Assembly: GCA_030248215.1 (NCBI GenBank)
Contig: JASANG010002126.1
Span: 79,572-143,571, forward strand
DNA length: 64,000 nucleotides
DNA from: Enoplolaimus lenunculus
Lineage: Eukaryota; Nematoda; Enoplea; Enoplida; Thoracostomopsidae
Direction: 5' to 3'
The position numbers and the translations under genes were made by a program. The notes under the pieces were generated by a model. It searched no databases, had not been told where the DNA came from, and was given only the letters and a program-made list of their open reading frames with translations. Numbering within the stretch: the first letter of the stretch is position 1; each line of letters begins with the position of its first letter. Below are positions 1-11,140 of this stretch, in pieces.

Positions 1-112
1 TTACAGACAGGCACAAGACGGGGTTTTTGGAGCTATCGTAATAACTCTTTGCTACTTTTATCGCAAATATTACGACGTAAATTCAAGTTTCGCAATAGGA
101 CACTGCGATATG

Positions 113-309
113 GGCCAATGTTACTTTGAGGGGCTTAACAGTAGATGAATTGTATTCCTAAGCCTAAGACTGGGCCTAAGTGTTGCAAAAATGTGTTCCT
201 AAGCCTAAGCCTAAGCTTTAAGCCTACACAAAAAATGTAATCTAGAATCTAAACCTACTCTTTTATAGACTCACCAGAAACCTGGACGCCCCTTAAAGTA
301 ACATAGGCC
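113..309 (+). mobile_element. Type II TTAGGC-array MITE, exact 8-bp TSD
   Basis: Inverted ends GGCCAATGTTACTTTGAGGG and CCCTTAAAGTAACATAGGCC flank GCCTAA-type hexamer runs. The element is bounded by a perfect 8-bp duplication, GCGATATG (105-112 and 310-317). Eight-bp TSDs are typical of hAT elements and of a few other DNA transposon superfamilies. No ORF. Confidence 0.8.
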
Positions 310-534
310 GCGATATGGATACAGAATTTAAGCTAAAATTGACGAAAATCAAGAAAAAACATTCCGTGACTGTTAATTAATAAAAAATAAAGTGATTTTT
401 CTATTTTAGTTTTGTTTCAAGTGATGCTAAAACGTGATTAGATCTTCGTCAACGCCGTTGGATATGGTCAAACTGTGAGGGGTGCATTTCTGCGGGATTC
501 TATTTTACGGAGAAATTATGCACCAAAAAGGACG

Positions 535-734
535 TGCCAATGTATAGAACAAGGTCGTAACAGTAGTATAAGCGTATTCCCAAAGCCTACGTCTAATCAG
601 ATTCCTAAACCTAAGCATAAGAAAGGTGATAAGATTACCTAAGCCTAAATTCAAACCAAAAAATTACTCTAAAGCTTAAGCTTACTCTATTGCAATCCCG
701 CGGGAAAAACTGTTCACCCCTGATCGTAGGTGCC
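535..734 (+). mobile_element. Type I TTAGGC-array MITE
   Basis: The left end GCCAATGTATAGAACAAGG and right end CCCCTGATCGTAGGTGCC are imperfect inverted repeats. Internal sequence holds CCTAAGCCTAA-type hexamers and the family motif AAGCTTAAGCTTACTCTATTG. Confidence 0.7.
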
Positions 735-1061
735 CAGGGCGGCAAGATAACCGCTTGAACGATACCAAATACAAGAAATTACCACGCAAATGTCTACTAA
801 TTTTTGACCAAATATACTAAGGTTACAAAAATAGCACAAAATCTAACTCGACCGCTAAGTCGGATGGCACTTTAAACTCAACCACTCGCGCTGACTATTA
901 ATACTCAGCACCGGTAACGGTGCTCCGGGTAACTCAAGCCCCCAAAATGGGGGGCGGGGGTAACCGCTCGCACCCAAGCGGTCCTAAACTGCGAAATTTT
1001 CAATTTGTCTTTTAAATATTTAAATTTACGTATTAATCGCTATTATAATGCACGCGATAAT

Positions 1062-1240
1062 ATGACCAATGTCACTTTGAGGAGCGTACTGTAGTGTAAA
1101 CTTATTCCTAAGCCTAAGCCTAAACAAAAAATTACCGTAAACGCTTAAGCTATATACGGTTCTACCTAAGCCAAAGTTGAAGCCTAAGCAAAGACTTAAT
1201 TGTCTAAAGTATAAACTAAACGGGTTCACAGATAAAAATT
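1062..1240 (+). mobile_element. Degenerate type II TTAGGC-array MITE
   Basis: The left end GACCAATGTCACTTTGAGGAG matches the type II terminus, followed by CCTAAGCCTAAGCCTAA. The right end has decayed beyond recognition. Confidence 0.5.
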
Positions 1241-1333
1241 CTGGAGCCAAAAAATGGTAAAAACACGGTTCTTAGCTAAATATTAGAGTGCAAGCGGTAA
1301 GAACAAAAAGCGGAACCGATGGTCAACGTATGC

Positions 1334-1691
1334 CAGGACACAACCGGAGGTCTGCATCCGGTTTCGGCAGAAAAACGGCCTCCGGCTTCGGCTCCGGTAG
1401 AATTTTTGCCAGAGATTCCGGCAATTTCGGTAGACAAAACTTTGCATAATTTTGCAAAATTTTTCTGTTTAGCGCGCTTCGTTTTACTTTTGTCACAATT
1501 TTTAGGAAACAATTTCCGAAATTTTGCCATGAAATTAGTGTAAAACCAAACAACTTAACAACATATTGCAGATATTGGCTATAATTAACTATTAATTAAC
1601 CATCATTTTTACGACCTAATTTCGCCTTACCTCCGGCTCCGGCTCCGTCAAGTTTCGTTATCCGGCATTTTTCACCTCCAGTTGCACCCTG
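1334..1691. mobile_element. hAT-like MITE with CAGG..CAACCGG ends
   Basis: It begins CAGGACACAACCGGAGG and ends CCTCCAGTTGCACCCTG, the CAGGGTGCAACCGG terminus seen intact at 41639. Possible TSDs (ACGTATGC and ACATATAT) match at only 5 of 8 bases, so this is an older copy. The rest of 318-2200 shows AT-rich sequence and no gene. Confidence 0.55.
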
Positions 1692-2199
1692 ACATATATA
1701 TTTTGCCGGAAGTGAAAAAAATTATTAATATACAATGTAATTTTTGATAGCTGTATGCCTAAACAGAAGTTTATTTATAAGTTCACACCGGATACAGCGT
1801 TACCGTTTCAGTCCGTAGGAGGTGTCATTTTGATACAAACTCAGTGAATTATTCAAACTCAGGACAAATTTTACAGATAAGATATGTCAACGGAAAAAAA
1901 CAGAATGCGAACGGTTCAACGAAAGTGTGGCATTAAAGGTTGTGCCGGGGTACAAAACTCAGTTCTCTGAAATGTTTGTTTATTTTAAAAATTGTTTCAA
2001 AATATCTGGAGCAAACAAAATAATTTTAAGAAAAACAACATTTACAATACAACGGTGTCGATTTGAATATTTCCTACATATTCTGTATTTCATTTGAAAT
2101 TTAATTTCATGATGATATTACGCCGAACATTCAGGCTGAAATGCGCTTACAAATGCCAATGAGTTGATTAATCAATTCAACTAGCGAGTTGGTTATTTC

Positions 2200-2466
2200 T
2201 GAGTCATTAACAGTAAACTTTTACTCATTCTGAGTTGAGTTGATTATCAGTCTGAGTTGAGTTGACTCTGGGTGAGTTGATTAATTAACTCAGAGTGAAT
2301 TGAATCAACTCAAAATTCTGAGTTCTAACAGTCCTCATTATCAGTGAGTTAATTTTAACTCAGAATGAAATGAATCAACTCAGAATTCTGAGTTCTGACA
2401 GTCCTAACTTAGACTGAGTGATTCAACTCATTCTGAGTTAAAATTAACTCACTGAACCTTACAGTG
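2200..2466. repeat. Degenerate foldback of GAGTTGA/TCAACTC motifs
   Basis: Many alternating copies of CTGAGTTGAGTTGA and AACTCAGA..GAATTGAATCAACTC can fold on themselves. GAGTTCT(A/G)ACAGTCCT is directly repeated. It resembles a scrambled foldback MITE; the end CACTGAACCTTACAGTGTA is reminiscent of the TGAGTCAAATTGAC family. No gene is present. Confidence 0.55.
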
Positions 2467-2485
2467 TACCATCACTGCAGCTAAT

Positions 2486-2525
2486 GTATAGAACAAGGCC
2501 ATAACAGTGGTATAAAACACATTAT
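2486..2525 (+). mobile_element. Terminal fragment of TTAGGC-array MITE beside GPCR stop
   Basis: It matches the left end of the type I family (ATGTATAGAACAAGGCC.. ACAGTGGTATAA) but has no array and no right end. The GPCR stop codon at 2529-2531 lies about 4 bp away, so the 3' UTR runs straight into this fragment. Confidence 0.6.
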
Positions 2526-2528
2526 ATA

Positions 2529-4472
2529 TCACCCGCAAGTATTTGCCCAGCTATACCGTGCCATTGTTGATTTCGGCACGTAACGACCGTTGATAGGCCC
2601 CCTCAGTCTTGCTTCATTATGCATAGAACACCGACCGCCAATAGTAGCAGAGGCTAATTTCGAGCGTTCCCATTGCTTGCACGGTAACGCTTGCTTATTG
2701 GACGACAAATGTTCCCACGGGCAGCAAACTGACGAATCATAAAATCGCATGAGAGTTTTACGATACTCTCGACTGTAGAGCAAATAAATAAATATATTCA
2801 TTGACGAATTGACAACCGTTAACAAATTCCCAATATCAACGCAACGATAGTAGAAAGTGACGTATGCTTCAACGTTTTGTATGATGTCACCGGCGTGTAA
2901 ATGGATGGCTTCTAAAATGTTGACGAAAAAGTTTAAAATATTACAAATTAAGAAAAAGAACACCACAGTTATTAGCATTTTAGTCGTTCGTTGATCGCGT
3001 ATCCGAGGCGGTTGTTGTGGTTGTATCGACGCTTTTGTTTGTTTGGATTGTGTCTTTGCTGTTGCCGCCGTTATTGTTGTTTTTGATGCTGCCGCTTTTG
3101 ATGTTGCCGATATTGAAGTTGGTGTTGGCGTTTGACCATATTCAGTTGTCGATGATAACCGTCGATTGCTTCCAACGTCGCCGGATTTGGAGAATCTTCT
3201 GCGACTGGTTACCAGTGTGTCAACTGTTTCAATACTGTTTGTTACCTTTGATGTTACCGCATTCGTCTTTGAAGTAGCCGCTGCGGCTTTGACCTGCCGC
3301 GGAGTTCGTGGATAAGTCGATTTGATCTGATGCCGGCTCGACGGAGTTGCACAGCTTTCGACAGCTGTTTCCAGTGTTTCTGAACGATGACGAGTTGGCT
3401 TGTCGAGATCCGTGGTTGGTTTTGATGGATCAACACAATCCCAGCTGTCGTGATTTGGATCTTCTGTATGAGGTGAACGTCGACCTGAAGGTTGCTGTGC
3501 AGCGTTCTGTGTCGATTTCGAATTCAATTCAACGTTTGTTGTGTTGACAACGCGGTGTTCAGTGAACTCAGCGCTGACGGTGAGATCGTTTGAACGAATT
3601 TGTTCAACTGGATGATGATGATGGAATACTGCAATTGGAGATGATGTTTTTGGTTTATGGTCTTTGGCCCATCTCAAGTTGCGTTGATTACTGAATAGTT
3701 GTTCAAGATCGATCATCGATAGTTGAATTGACTTATTTCGAATACCAGTCGATGCAACAAGGGATTTGTTGAGTTTGCCTGCTGATCCGCATGCAGACGA
3801 CGACCGTCGCAAGCGAATATAGCGCCGTGACAGCAACGGTGGCGGCGCACTTTGATCTGGTGAATAACTGCGATTGTAGTTTGGTCCTTGGGACGGACGT
3901 TGAGCCAGGCTTAAGCATGCGGTTGATCGATATTTAGTTTCATTTTGAAGATTAGCTAAAATTTGAGTTTTCGAAGTTTCAGGAATAGATGAAATTTTTA
4001 AAGTATTTGGCATTTTGTAGTTTTCGCTTTGAGCCACTGGCGAAACGTATTTCATCTCTTGAGCTTGGAATAAGACTGGCTTACACATTAGAGGGGACTT
4101 GCTATCCGGATCGCGTAGTGTTTCCAGGGGGATGGGGCATCCGCCAGATTTTGGCGGACACAAAAACAGCTCCCGCTCGGCACCTGTTGCCCGTCCGTAT
4201 TGATTCTGACTACGATCGAACCACCGCTTCAGTGTTTGTCTTCTCAACAACACCGGAGATGGACTTAAACTTGACCTAGGGTCAGCTAAATATCCGAAGC
4301 ATCCATGGTTTAATCTCCGCTTCCGGTACCATTGTGATTTTGCACCAGACAATCGGGCACCCGTGACGTCATCTGTTGCGTGCCTCCAAGCTGCAATTGC
4401 GTCATAGTTCGCACGATGACGGAATCGTAATCGTTTCAGCAATAATTGTTTAAATTGTTGGAGTTGTTGTTC

Positions 4473-4507
<35 letters not shown>

Positions 4508-4521
4508 GCTGCTTCTGCTGC

Positions 4522-4579
<58 letters not shown>

Positions 4580-4585
4580 GCTTCT

Positions 4586-4617
<32 letters not shown>

Positions 4618-6241
4618 TGCTGCTGCTGTTGTTGTTGTTTCGCTGAAACATTGCTACTTGGCGTTGAAGTTGAACCAAGCTTTGACAACACTACCGACCA
4701 GCGTTTCTTTCGATCTACCGGATGCTGCTGACTTCCGCCGTCTTGGCTTGACATCCGGGTATAAAAATCGCTCTGTGCCGAACTTTGTTGAGGCGCAAGT
4801 GACGAATAATTGTTCGCATTGCCAGTTTTACGGCGTCCAGAGTCACCAAATCGTTTAATTAAACGCCTCGAAGAACGAATCGCTCGAATGATTTGAATAT
4901 TAAAAAATATCAACAACGCAAACGGAATCGCAAACAGTACAACATTATTGAATACAGCGTGGTAGAATAGTAAATAATGACGATTTTGTCGAAGTGACGT
5001 TTCAAGCAGGACATTTGACGTGTGATTGGTCAATTCTGACCGACAAAGTTTGACTTCAATTTCAAAGAATCGAGGAACGTTTAATGCCACTGATACGGCG
5101 ACTATGATATCTGAAATCAGATTTTTATGGGCCGTAAGTACACTGTGAAAATGTTGAATCAAATTGACTCTCTCCGAAACAGGCTTTTGCGGACTACACA
5201 AACTGAGTCAAAATTCGACTCCGCCAGAGTCAAATTCGATTCACTGAATCGCTCAGTGAGTCGAATTTGACTCTTTCGGAGTTGAATTTTGACTCAGTTT
5301 GTGTAGTCAGGAAAAGCCTATTTCAGAGAGAGTCAATTTGATTCAACATTTTTTGAAGTGCAAGAAGTACAAAAGGGGATGTTACGCATTTGAGAATATG
5401 GGCCAACAGACTGACAATTTGTTTTATTCGAATGCCGGTAAAAGTGTCTTTGATACCGTTTGCTCAGAAAATTAAGCTAGGTTTCACGTACTGGCACTAC
5501 GGAATTGTATCAAAGACAATCTGTTTAGGCTGAGGGTAAGGCTTAGGATTTATCTCATTATTACGGTACAAAGTATAACAGCATCATTCTAGTGTGCGAA
5601 CAACAACACCCAAAAATAACAACAAACCAGATCTGGATCTTCTGCACTCCCCCGGTAGGCTTAGGCTTAGGCTCTGGTTTATGAAAAGGCTTATAATCAC
5701 CGAGGATTGCTCCCGGGGGGGGGGGGCGGTGGCTTTGCTAAACTCATCCCTCGGTCGACCAACGTCATATTAACTTACTAATCGAAATAACAGTTATTGA
5801 TATGGTATTCAAACTATGCGACGACAATGGATATCTGATCCCACAATATCGAAACGCAGTCATCGCAGTTGTCAGCCACACCGAAGCCGATTGGGCAATG
5901 ACCGCGAGCGGATAAACGAATGGCATTGCAGCACGAATTGTCGCCAACCAATAGTCGGAGCGTCGATAGCTTGCAATTGCAGGCACCACAAGCATGAACA
6001 CACTTGCGATCAGTACTGACAAATCAGCGCACGACAAAGAAACAAGGAAGACGTTGATTGGACTGCGACGCATTGATTTGTTACCAAAAATAAATATATT
6101 AAGTGTATTTGCAAATATACCAAAACAAATACAGCTTGCAGTTAGCACTCCGTGGATGACAAATTCACTCAAAGGGGGGTCCAGCGAAGTAGCGCATTCA
6201 GTTCCGTGAATAGACGGGGTATAATTAGTCGATGACGTCAT
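2529..6241 (-). CDS. FMRFamide-receptor-like GPCR with giant polyQ third loop (2 exons)
   Basis: Exons are 5779-6241 and 2529-5110. The donor reads A|GTAAGTTA and the acceptor TTTCAG|ATATC; phases match and rebuild TM4. The product is about 1,014 residues. TM1-TM3 lie at about 25-53, 61-87 and 105-130. FRYCGIRYP stands at the DRY position. TM4 ends in NVPRFFEIE, very like the NxPRFFEV of invertebrate FMRFamide receptors. TM5 is at about 201-233, TM6 at about 863-885, and TM7 ends NSSMNIFIYLLYSREYRK (NPxxY region). The loop between TM5 and TM6 is about 620 residues, far longer than usual, and holds polyQ at about 312-372 followed by Ser/Thr/Arg-rich sequence. A plasma-membrane neuropeptide receptor role is inferred from the family. 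The loop is one open frame, but an unseen intron inside it cannot be excluded. The start is the first ATG before TM1; an upstream exon is possible. Confidence 0.85.
4452..4641 (-). repeat. CAA/CAG polyglutamine tract in GPCR exon 2
   Basis: About 60 near-continuous Gln codons, mostly CAA on the minus strand, broken by two Lys and near the end by Glu, Leu and Phe. The shadow frames give polyN/S and polyL, but only the Gln frame continues into TM5 and TM6. It is likely length-polymorphic and prone to assembly error. Confidence 0.9.
5141..5360. mobile_element. Foldback MITE (TGAGTCAAATTGAC family) in GPCR intron
   Basis: The whole 220-bp element is a near-perfect inverted repeat. Both ends carry CACT(G/T).. 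followed by AATCAAATTGACTCTCTC and an inner ACTACACAAACTGAGTCA. It sits in the 668-bp GPCR intron, ending about 30 bp before the acceptor, so the branch-point region lies at or inside its end. Related copies are at 24278 and 25505. There is no coding capacity. Confidence 0.8.
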
Positions 6242-6926
6242 TGTGACCCAACACAGGTCAATACTCTCAAAACCGAGTGTGGTTTACTGAACGAGCAAGT
6301 AATATTATATATTCTGTGAATAATTTTTTAAATTAAGATGTCAACTGTTTGACATCTTATTAGAATTCCTAGAAGATTAATAGAAAATATAACGAAAATA
6401 TTACAGCTGAAAAAATAATTTTAAGACAACAAATGTTTAGGCTAAGTAGAAACAAGGAGTTCAGACCGATTGGGAAATTAGGTCTATAGATGGGCTCGAA
6501 ATAGCGACCTACGAATCGTCAGGCAAACGCTCTGCGGCCGCGCCGTACAATCCGTTTATTTAATTGCTTAAATCATTGATTATATGTCGACCGTATGCTG
6601 TCAAAATTCCGCCTTTGTTTCATTATTCAAAAACCGTTTCTGTAAAATATTAACGGGAAGATGTTTGAAATTTTTGCTATTAAAAAACGTAAACGTCACT
6701 TTGTTCATGATCCCGATCTGTTCCGTATCCATAGGGGGGGCAGGGGCCGAGAGTTCTACCGTCCGTAAGTTTAACCCCTATAGAAACGTTTCAATTTCGC
6801 TTGTAAAGTCAACTTAAACAATTGAACGTTGTTTGTTGAACAATTTTCAGTTGACCCAGCATCTTGAGCTGGCTCCTGAACGTATGAGGTCCATTTTTCC
6901 GCTTGGACTATAATAGAGTCAATTAA

Positions 6927-7190
6927 CTCTTTATCACATGAATATTTTCTATTTCTCCTGAGACCTACTGTTATGTTAGGATTCGAACCCCAGTGACTGG
7001 AGTGGGAGGCGTATACCATCACCACTCAGCTATAGGAGCTTCACGCTCGAGCCCGAGGGGGCTCTCACGTCTTGTAGTGATTTAGTACTACGTATACGTG
7101 TTGCAATTGTTCAACACGGTTGCGATATATATTATTTAACGTATATACACTGCGCTGAGTTGCCTATAGACAACTCAATGTGTGAAGGGG
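6927..7190 (-). mobile_element. 264-bp TTAA-flanked piggyBac-type MITE with tRNA-Gly-like core, copy A
   Basis: Flanked by TTAA on both sides (6923-6926 and 7191-7194). Ends are CTCTTTATCACATGAAT.. and ..AATGTGTGAAGGGG. It has the same 264-bp length as copies B and C. TTAA duplication with CCC..GGG ends is the piggyBac signature. The core on the minus strand carries tRNA-like A and B boxes. Confidence 0.8.
6974..7042 (-). tRNA. tRNA-Gly-like module inside piggyBac-type MITE A (pseudo-tRNA)
   Basis: Minus strand: GCTCCTATAGCTGAGTGGT (A box), ACGCCTCCCACTCC (as around a Gly CCC anticodon), then GGGGTTCGAATCC (perfect B box). Acceptor and anticodon stems do not pair well, so a working tRNA is unlikely. 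It may still bind TFIIIC. Confidence 0.5.
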
Positions 7191-7908
7191 TTAAAACTTT
7201 AGACTAACTTTTTTGCTTAGGCTTAGGCTTAGGATTAGGCTTAGGCTTACGAATAGGCTCATCCTTAGGCTTACGAATAGGCTCATCCTTAGGCTTACGA
7301 ATAGGCTCATCCTTGCGCTTAGGCGTAGGCATATGTTTAGGCTTAGGCCTAGGAATATGCTTATACTATTGTTCCGGCCCTGTTGTATACATGGGCCACG
7401 TATGACGTCGAACGTTTCTTTCCAAAGCTTAACTTGAATCAAAAGCCGACACAATTTTCACAGCAAACCCACGTGGTTGTGATGAATTAGTTTCAATTTT
7501 GACATATCAATTGCACACCGCCCCAATTTTGATTGGTCAGCTTGTTTGTTTCACAAGCAGCTGTGATCGTGCGACTCAAAACGGGCCAATCACAGGAAAT
7601 GCAACCATTAAACATCGAGATCGAAACCTAAAATTTTGTGTTTAAAGTTGAGTTCTAAAATTGCGGTTGGTTTCTGGTTCGTTTCGCTGGCGAGTTTTTT
7701 CTTACTAATCGCTGCAGATACAGGCGTTTAGAAATGTCACAATTGAACACCTTGATGTGTATTTCTATGACGGCTAAAAATTAATCATATCAAGTGGAAA
7801 AGTGACATTGCATAGAACAGGGAGATTATGCGTTCCACGACAGTCCAATGTCAGTCTATGTAGAAACCGGGACTTCAGACCTTTCAACTAAACAGCTGGA
7901 AAAGCAGG

Positions 7909-7981
7909 CCTCCAGAACAGGGATCGAACCCTCAGCCTGCGGATGCTTAAGTGCACACCCTACCACTGCGCCACGTTGCCC
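7909..7981 (-). tRNA. tRNA-like sequence, Leu(UAA)-like, probably SINE head or pseudo-tRNA
   Basis: Minus strand, 73 nt: GGGCAACGTGGCGCAGTGGT (A box TGGCGCAGTGG), GCACTTAAGCATCC (TAA at the anticodon position), then GAGGGTTCGATCCCT (B box). Only the inner acceptor pairs (AAC/GTT) form and the anticodon stem is poor. The flanks (about 7810-8090) show no gene. It differs from the Gly-like modules. Confidence 0.5.
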
Positions 7982-8112
7982 GCGTCTCCAACTGCATTTT
8001 TCGTCGACTATGTGTGTCGACCGCATGCTGCCAGCAAGCATACAATACAATGTGTATTGAACTAATTGCATATGCACTAGGATAAGCATGGCTCACATGC
8101 TTACACCCCACA

Positions 8113-8274
8113 GTCCCGTAGCCAGCTCACTTTGCTAAGAGGGCTATACATTCTTCAGGAGGAGCATACAAGGGTTCTCGATAACATAGAAGTTAAGGTT
8201 GAAATTTTTCTATGGGGACCATACGTCTTCTAGGGGGGTTGAGTGTCCCTGGCCTCCCTACGGCCATGGACCCG
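8113..8274 (+). mobile_element. CCGTAGCCAGC-end MITE
   Basis: Starts CCCGTAGCCAGCTCACTTTGC and ends near CTACGGCCATGGACCC. The internal motifs (CAGGAGGAGCATACAAGG, GGTTGAAATTTTTCTA) are shared with copies at 16878, 17474 and 22931. No coding capacity. Confidence 0.6.
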
Positions 8275-9629
8275 CACCCTCATGACGAACCTTTTTTGAT
8301 GTAAAGAAATATTGCCTAACAATTCGCTAAGATGGTAAGTGTGTGCGACTGTTTCCAAGTGGAACCAAGCCTATAAACCCAGTTGTGGATAAGCTGCAAT
8401 TGTTTATACTCCGCTTGTATATCAACACAAAATGACGTCCATACCGGGATCTAAATTTTTGGGATCGCTTTTACCTCATGTTGAGCTGATTCAAGGTCCG
8501 CTTGCCGTTAAAACACGGAGATGAATATGAAATTCGGTTTCGCCCAAATTCATTGTCCCCGGATTTGGTGCTGTCCTTGTTCGGTCAGTTTGGTACCAGA
8601 TAATAATAGTGCATCTAAGGGGATATAGGGATTGTCTTGGTTGGAGCCGGCTAAAATTAGTAATTTGCATCGCAACTATGCTAAAATTGCGTTTCGCTTC
8701 TAAGCCATTTCGCTCGCGAATTTTTCTTTTTTTCAATATTTCCGCCCCGAAGGCTCGTAGAAGCTTTTAAACCCGCTGGTACATACTTGAATATTCGAAC
8801 GGGTTCTATCTCTACGTTAGCTCAAATGTCTTTGCCTGACGTTATACCACCCTGAATCGGTCAAGCTTTTATGTAAGGGTTAGCCTCCCTTTATGAAATA
8901 TGCTTCGTTTACTAACTATAAAGTCAAATAGCCAATAAAAATGTTTTCGCCCTTCGTTCAGACGTGTGATCCTGAAATTTTAGGACGTTTCACTCTCGCG
9001 TAACGACGGGGGTACTCGCTCTAAAATCTCGGATCCTTCAATAAACAAATCCTTGATCCGCAACTGCCAGATACGTCAAAACCTCTGCCTTTGGCGTTAA
9101 TAAACAGTTTGCTTCTAAAGTTGTTAAAATGAAAACTACGATTAAAATCTTGCTAATTTTTTATAACGAAAAAACAAACAAATCGTTTCAAACGAAAATT
9201 GAGTCTACTCATTTGCCTCAGGCTGGTGGTACGGTCATATCGCGAGGGTGGAAACTCTGTGCACCTGTGATTGCCGTAACGAACAGGCAAAATTTTAGCT
9301 TATGCTTGCGTTCAGGATTGTTCTGCGTGGCGGAACAAGCCTCTATGTGTTCAAAGTAAACTCGTATCGGTCGACCTGCAGTTCGCTGCTGGAACTGTTA
9401 CTTTGATGATCTAAACCATATATCTTCTAAGCTAAAAACTGAGACAATAAACAAAAGCGATCGATGTCACTGGGTAGAAACTACATTAATGTATTATTTT
9501 CACGCCTTTTGTATTCAAATTGGCGACTGGAGTTACAAGTGTATATGCCTGCAATGGCATTTTTAAGCCAAATTTAATTTCGAGACCGAAAACCGTTTCA
9601 TAATTTAATTTTTTAAGATAATCCCCTTC
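8275..9629. other. No gene seen
   Basis: Short open frames only, with no recognisable domain and no repeat family I could define. Confidence 0.5.
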
Positions 9630-9682
9630 TATATATATTAATATATACTTATATATGTATATATAGATATATATTTATATAT

Positions 9683-9755
<73 letters not shown>
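9630..9755. repeat. (TA)n microsatellite
   Basis: Nearly pure TA dinucleotides, the longest unbroken part at about 9688-9755. The following 1 kb (to about 10,870) shows no gene. Confidence 0.95.
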
Positions 9756-9756
<1 letters not shown>

Positions 9757-10869
9757 CAAAATCATAAACGCTGCAACATCGTAAGATTTAGCTAACAATG
9801 GATTCATGAGGGATTACAAATAACAGTGTTTTCAATTCTAATACAGGATTTTTGTGCAGTTGTTACTGGCCAACGCCACGGATACTGCGCCCCCCTTTAC
9901 GACTCGTATACGCATCCTGTGTATTGGATACGATGCTGTGCATCTGTGATTGATTGATTGATACCTCGCAGTCAATTCACATGCGGGTAGCTCGTATACG
10001 TTAGCAGCGGCACAGTATCGTGACTTTGGCAGTCGCTTCACTCGTGAGGTTTTCATTAGAGTTCTATGATAAGCATACTCGATTGCTGTCGTCTCAGAAA
10101 AACGTTCCGGTCCTGATCTTTACATGGGTCGCCGAATGAAATGTCGGCCGAGTGCGGACTACGCGATTCATTCTATAGGCGTGAAATTCAGCTGAATATT
10201 TATGCGATTTGAAAACGCTACTACAGCTTAATGCTCAAAGCAATAAAATTGCAAATTTCACAAATGTTACTCCAGACCCCTCAATTAGGAAAAAAATTAA
10301 CATCGGATGCTTTAATGAGAAATATTAAAACATTTATACCCATCGGCCGATCCACAAGGGTGAGCCACCTCGGCCTATGCCAGCCTCAAAACGCACCCCC
10401 AATCAACATTTTGTATCACAATGATTTAGTACTAAATTTGCGTTTGGTTTCTTGCTCGTTTGGCGTGCAAAATTTTTATTTTCTCATTAATATATCTTAA
10501 TTCATTGCATCCTTGTCATAAATTCCTAGTTTACACCATTGTCTCAGGCCAAATATTTTGCTAAACTGAAATATTAACGAGAAAGTTTATAGAAGTTTTT
10601 AGTGTGCGGATGTTCTTACAAGTTTGACCGTAAATTAATAGACTTTCGAGTTGTTTTGATCAATCTAAAGAATGATAATTTACCAGTTTGTATTTTAATG
10701 AGGGTCAATGGAAACAATAACACCGAGCAGGTTTTGCGTTTTGCCGACTTTTCTTCGAAAGAAAAAAATTAAAGGCATAATATGTCTAGTCTCGGACCCA
10801 GAGCAAGCCAGCGAAACTCAGTCTTTAATAATCAAGAAAAAGTTTACCCGCCGGGTGAAAAACTTCAAG

Positions 10870-11140
10870 CTTCGTGTACATGCTTAAGCTTGAGGCATAG
10901 GCTTAGGTTAAGGCTTTAGGCTTAGGCGTAGGCTTAGGCTTAGGCTTAGGCTTAGGCTTAGGCTTAGGCTTAGGCTTTATGCTTAGGTGTAGGCTTAGGC
11001 TTAGACTTAGGCTTAAGCTTTTAGCTTACGCTTTAGGTTTTATGCTTAGGCTAAGCTTAGGCTTAGGCTTAGGCTTAGGCTTAGGTGTAGACTTTAAGCT
11101 TAGGTTTTAGAATTAGGTTTAGGCTAGGGCTTAAACCATG
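10870..11140 (+). repeat. Interstitial (TTAGGC)n array
   Basis: About 250 bp of TTAGGC hexamers, with runs of seven or more perfect units broken by variants such as TTAGGT, TTTAGGC and GTAGGC. Clear terminal repeats are not visible, unlike the other arrays in this window. TTAGGC is the usual nematode telomere repeat, but the variants make a recent telomere unlikely. Confidence 0.85.

Larger units (their letters stand above)
6888..7397 (+). mobile_element. Type I TTAGGC-array MITE interrupted by a piggyBac-type MITE
   Basis: An exact 8-bp duplication, ACGTATGA, lies at 6880-6887 and 7398-7405. The left part (GGTCCATTTTTCCGC.. AATAGAGTCAA) and right part (AACTTTAGACTAA.. then TTAGGC array, ending CCCTGTTGTATACATGGGCC) together make one element. 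It is split at TTAA by the 264-bp insert at 6927-7190. The array includes three copies of a 25-bp unit containing CTTACGAATAGGCTCATC. Confidence 0.8.

Noticed and set aside
4446-4646. Poly-Leu and poly-Asn/Ser frames over the GPCR exon
   Set aside because: Shadow frames of the CAA/CAG tract; only the Gln frame joins the transmembrane segments.
6974-7042. Functional tRNA-Gly gene
   Set aside because: A and B boxes are good, but acceptor and anticodon stems do not pair, and the same module recurs in transposon copies.
10870-11140. True chromosome end or recent telomere fusion
   Set aside because: The hexamers are interrupted by many variants, sequence continues normally on both sides, and similar arrays are carried by MITEs across 30 kb.
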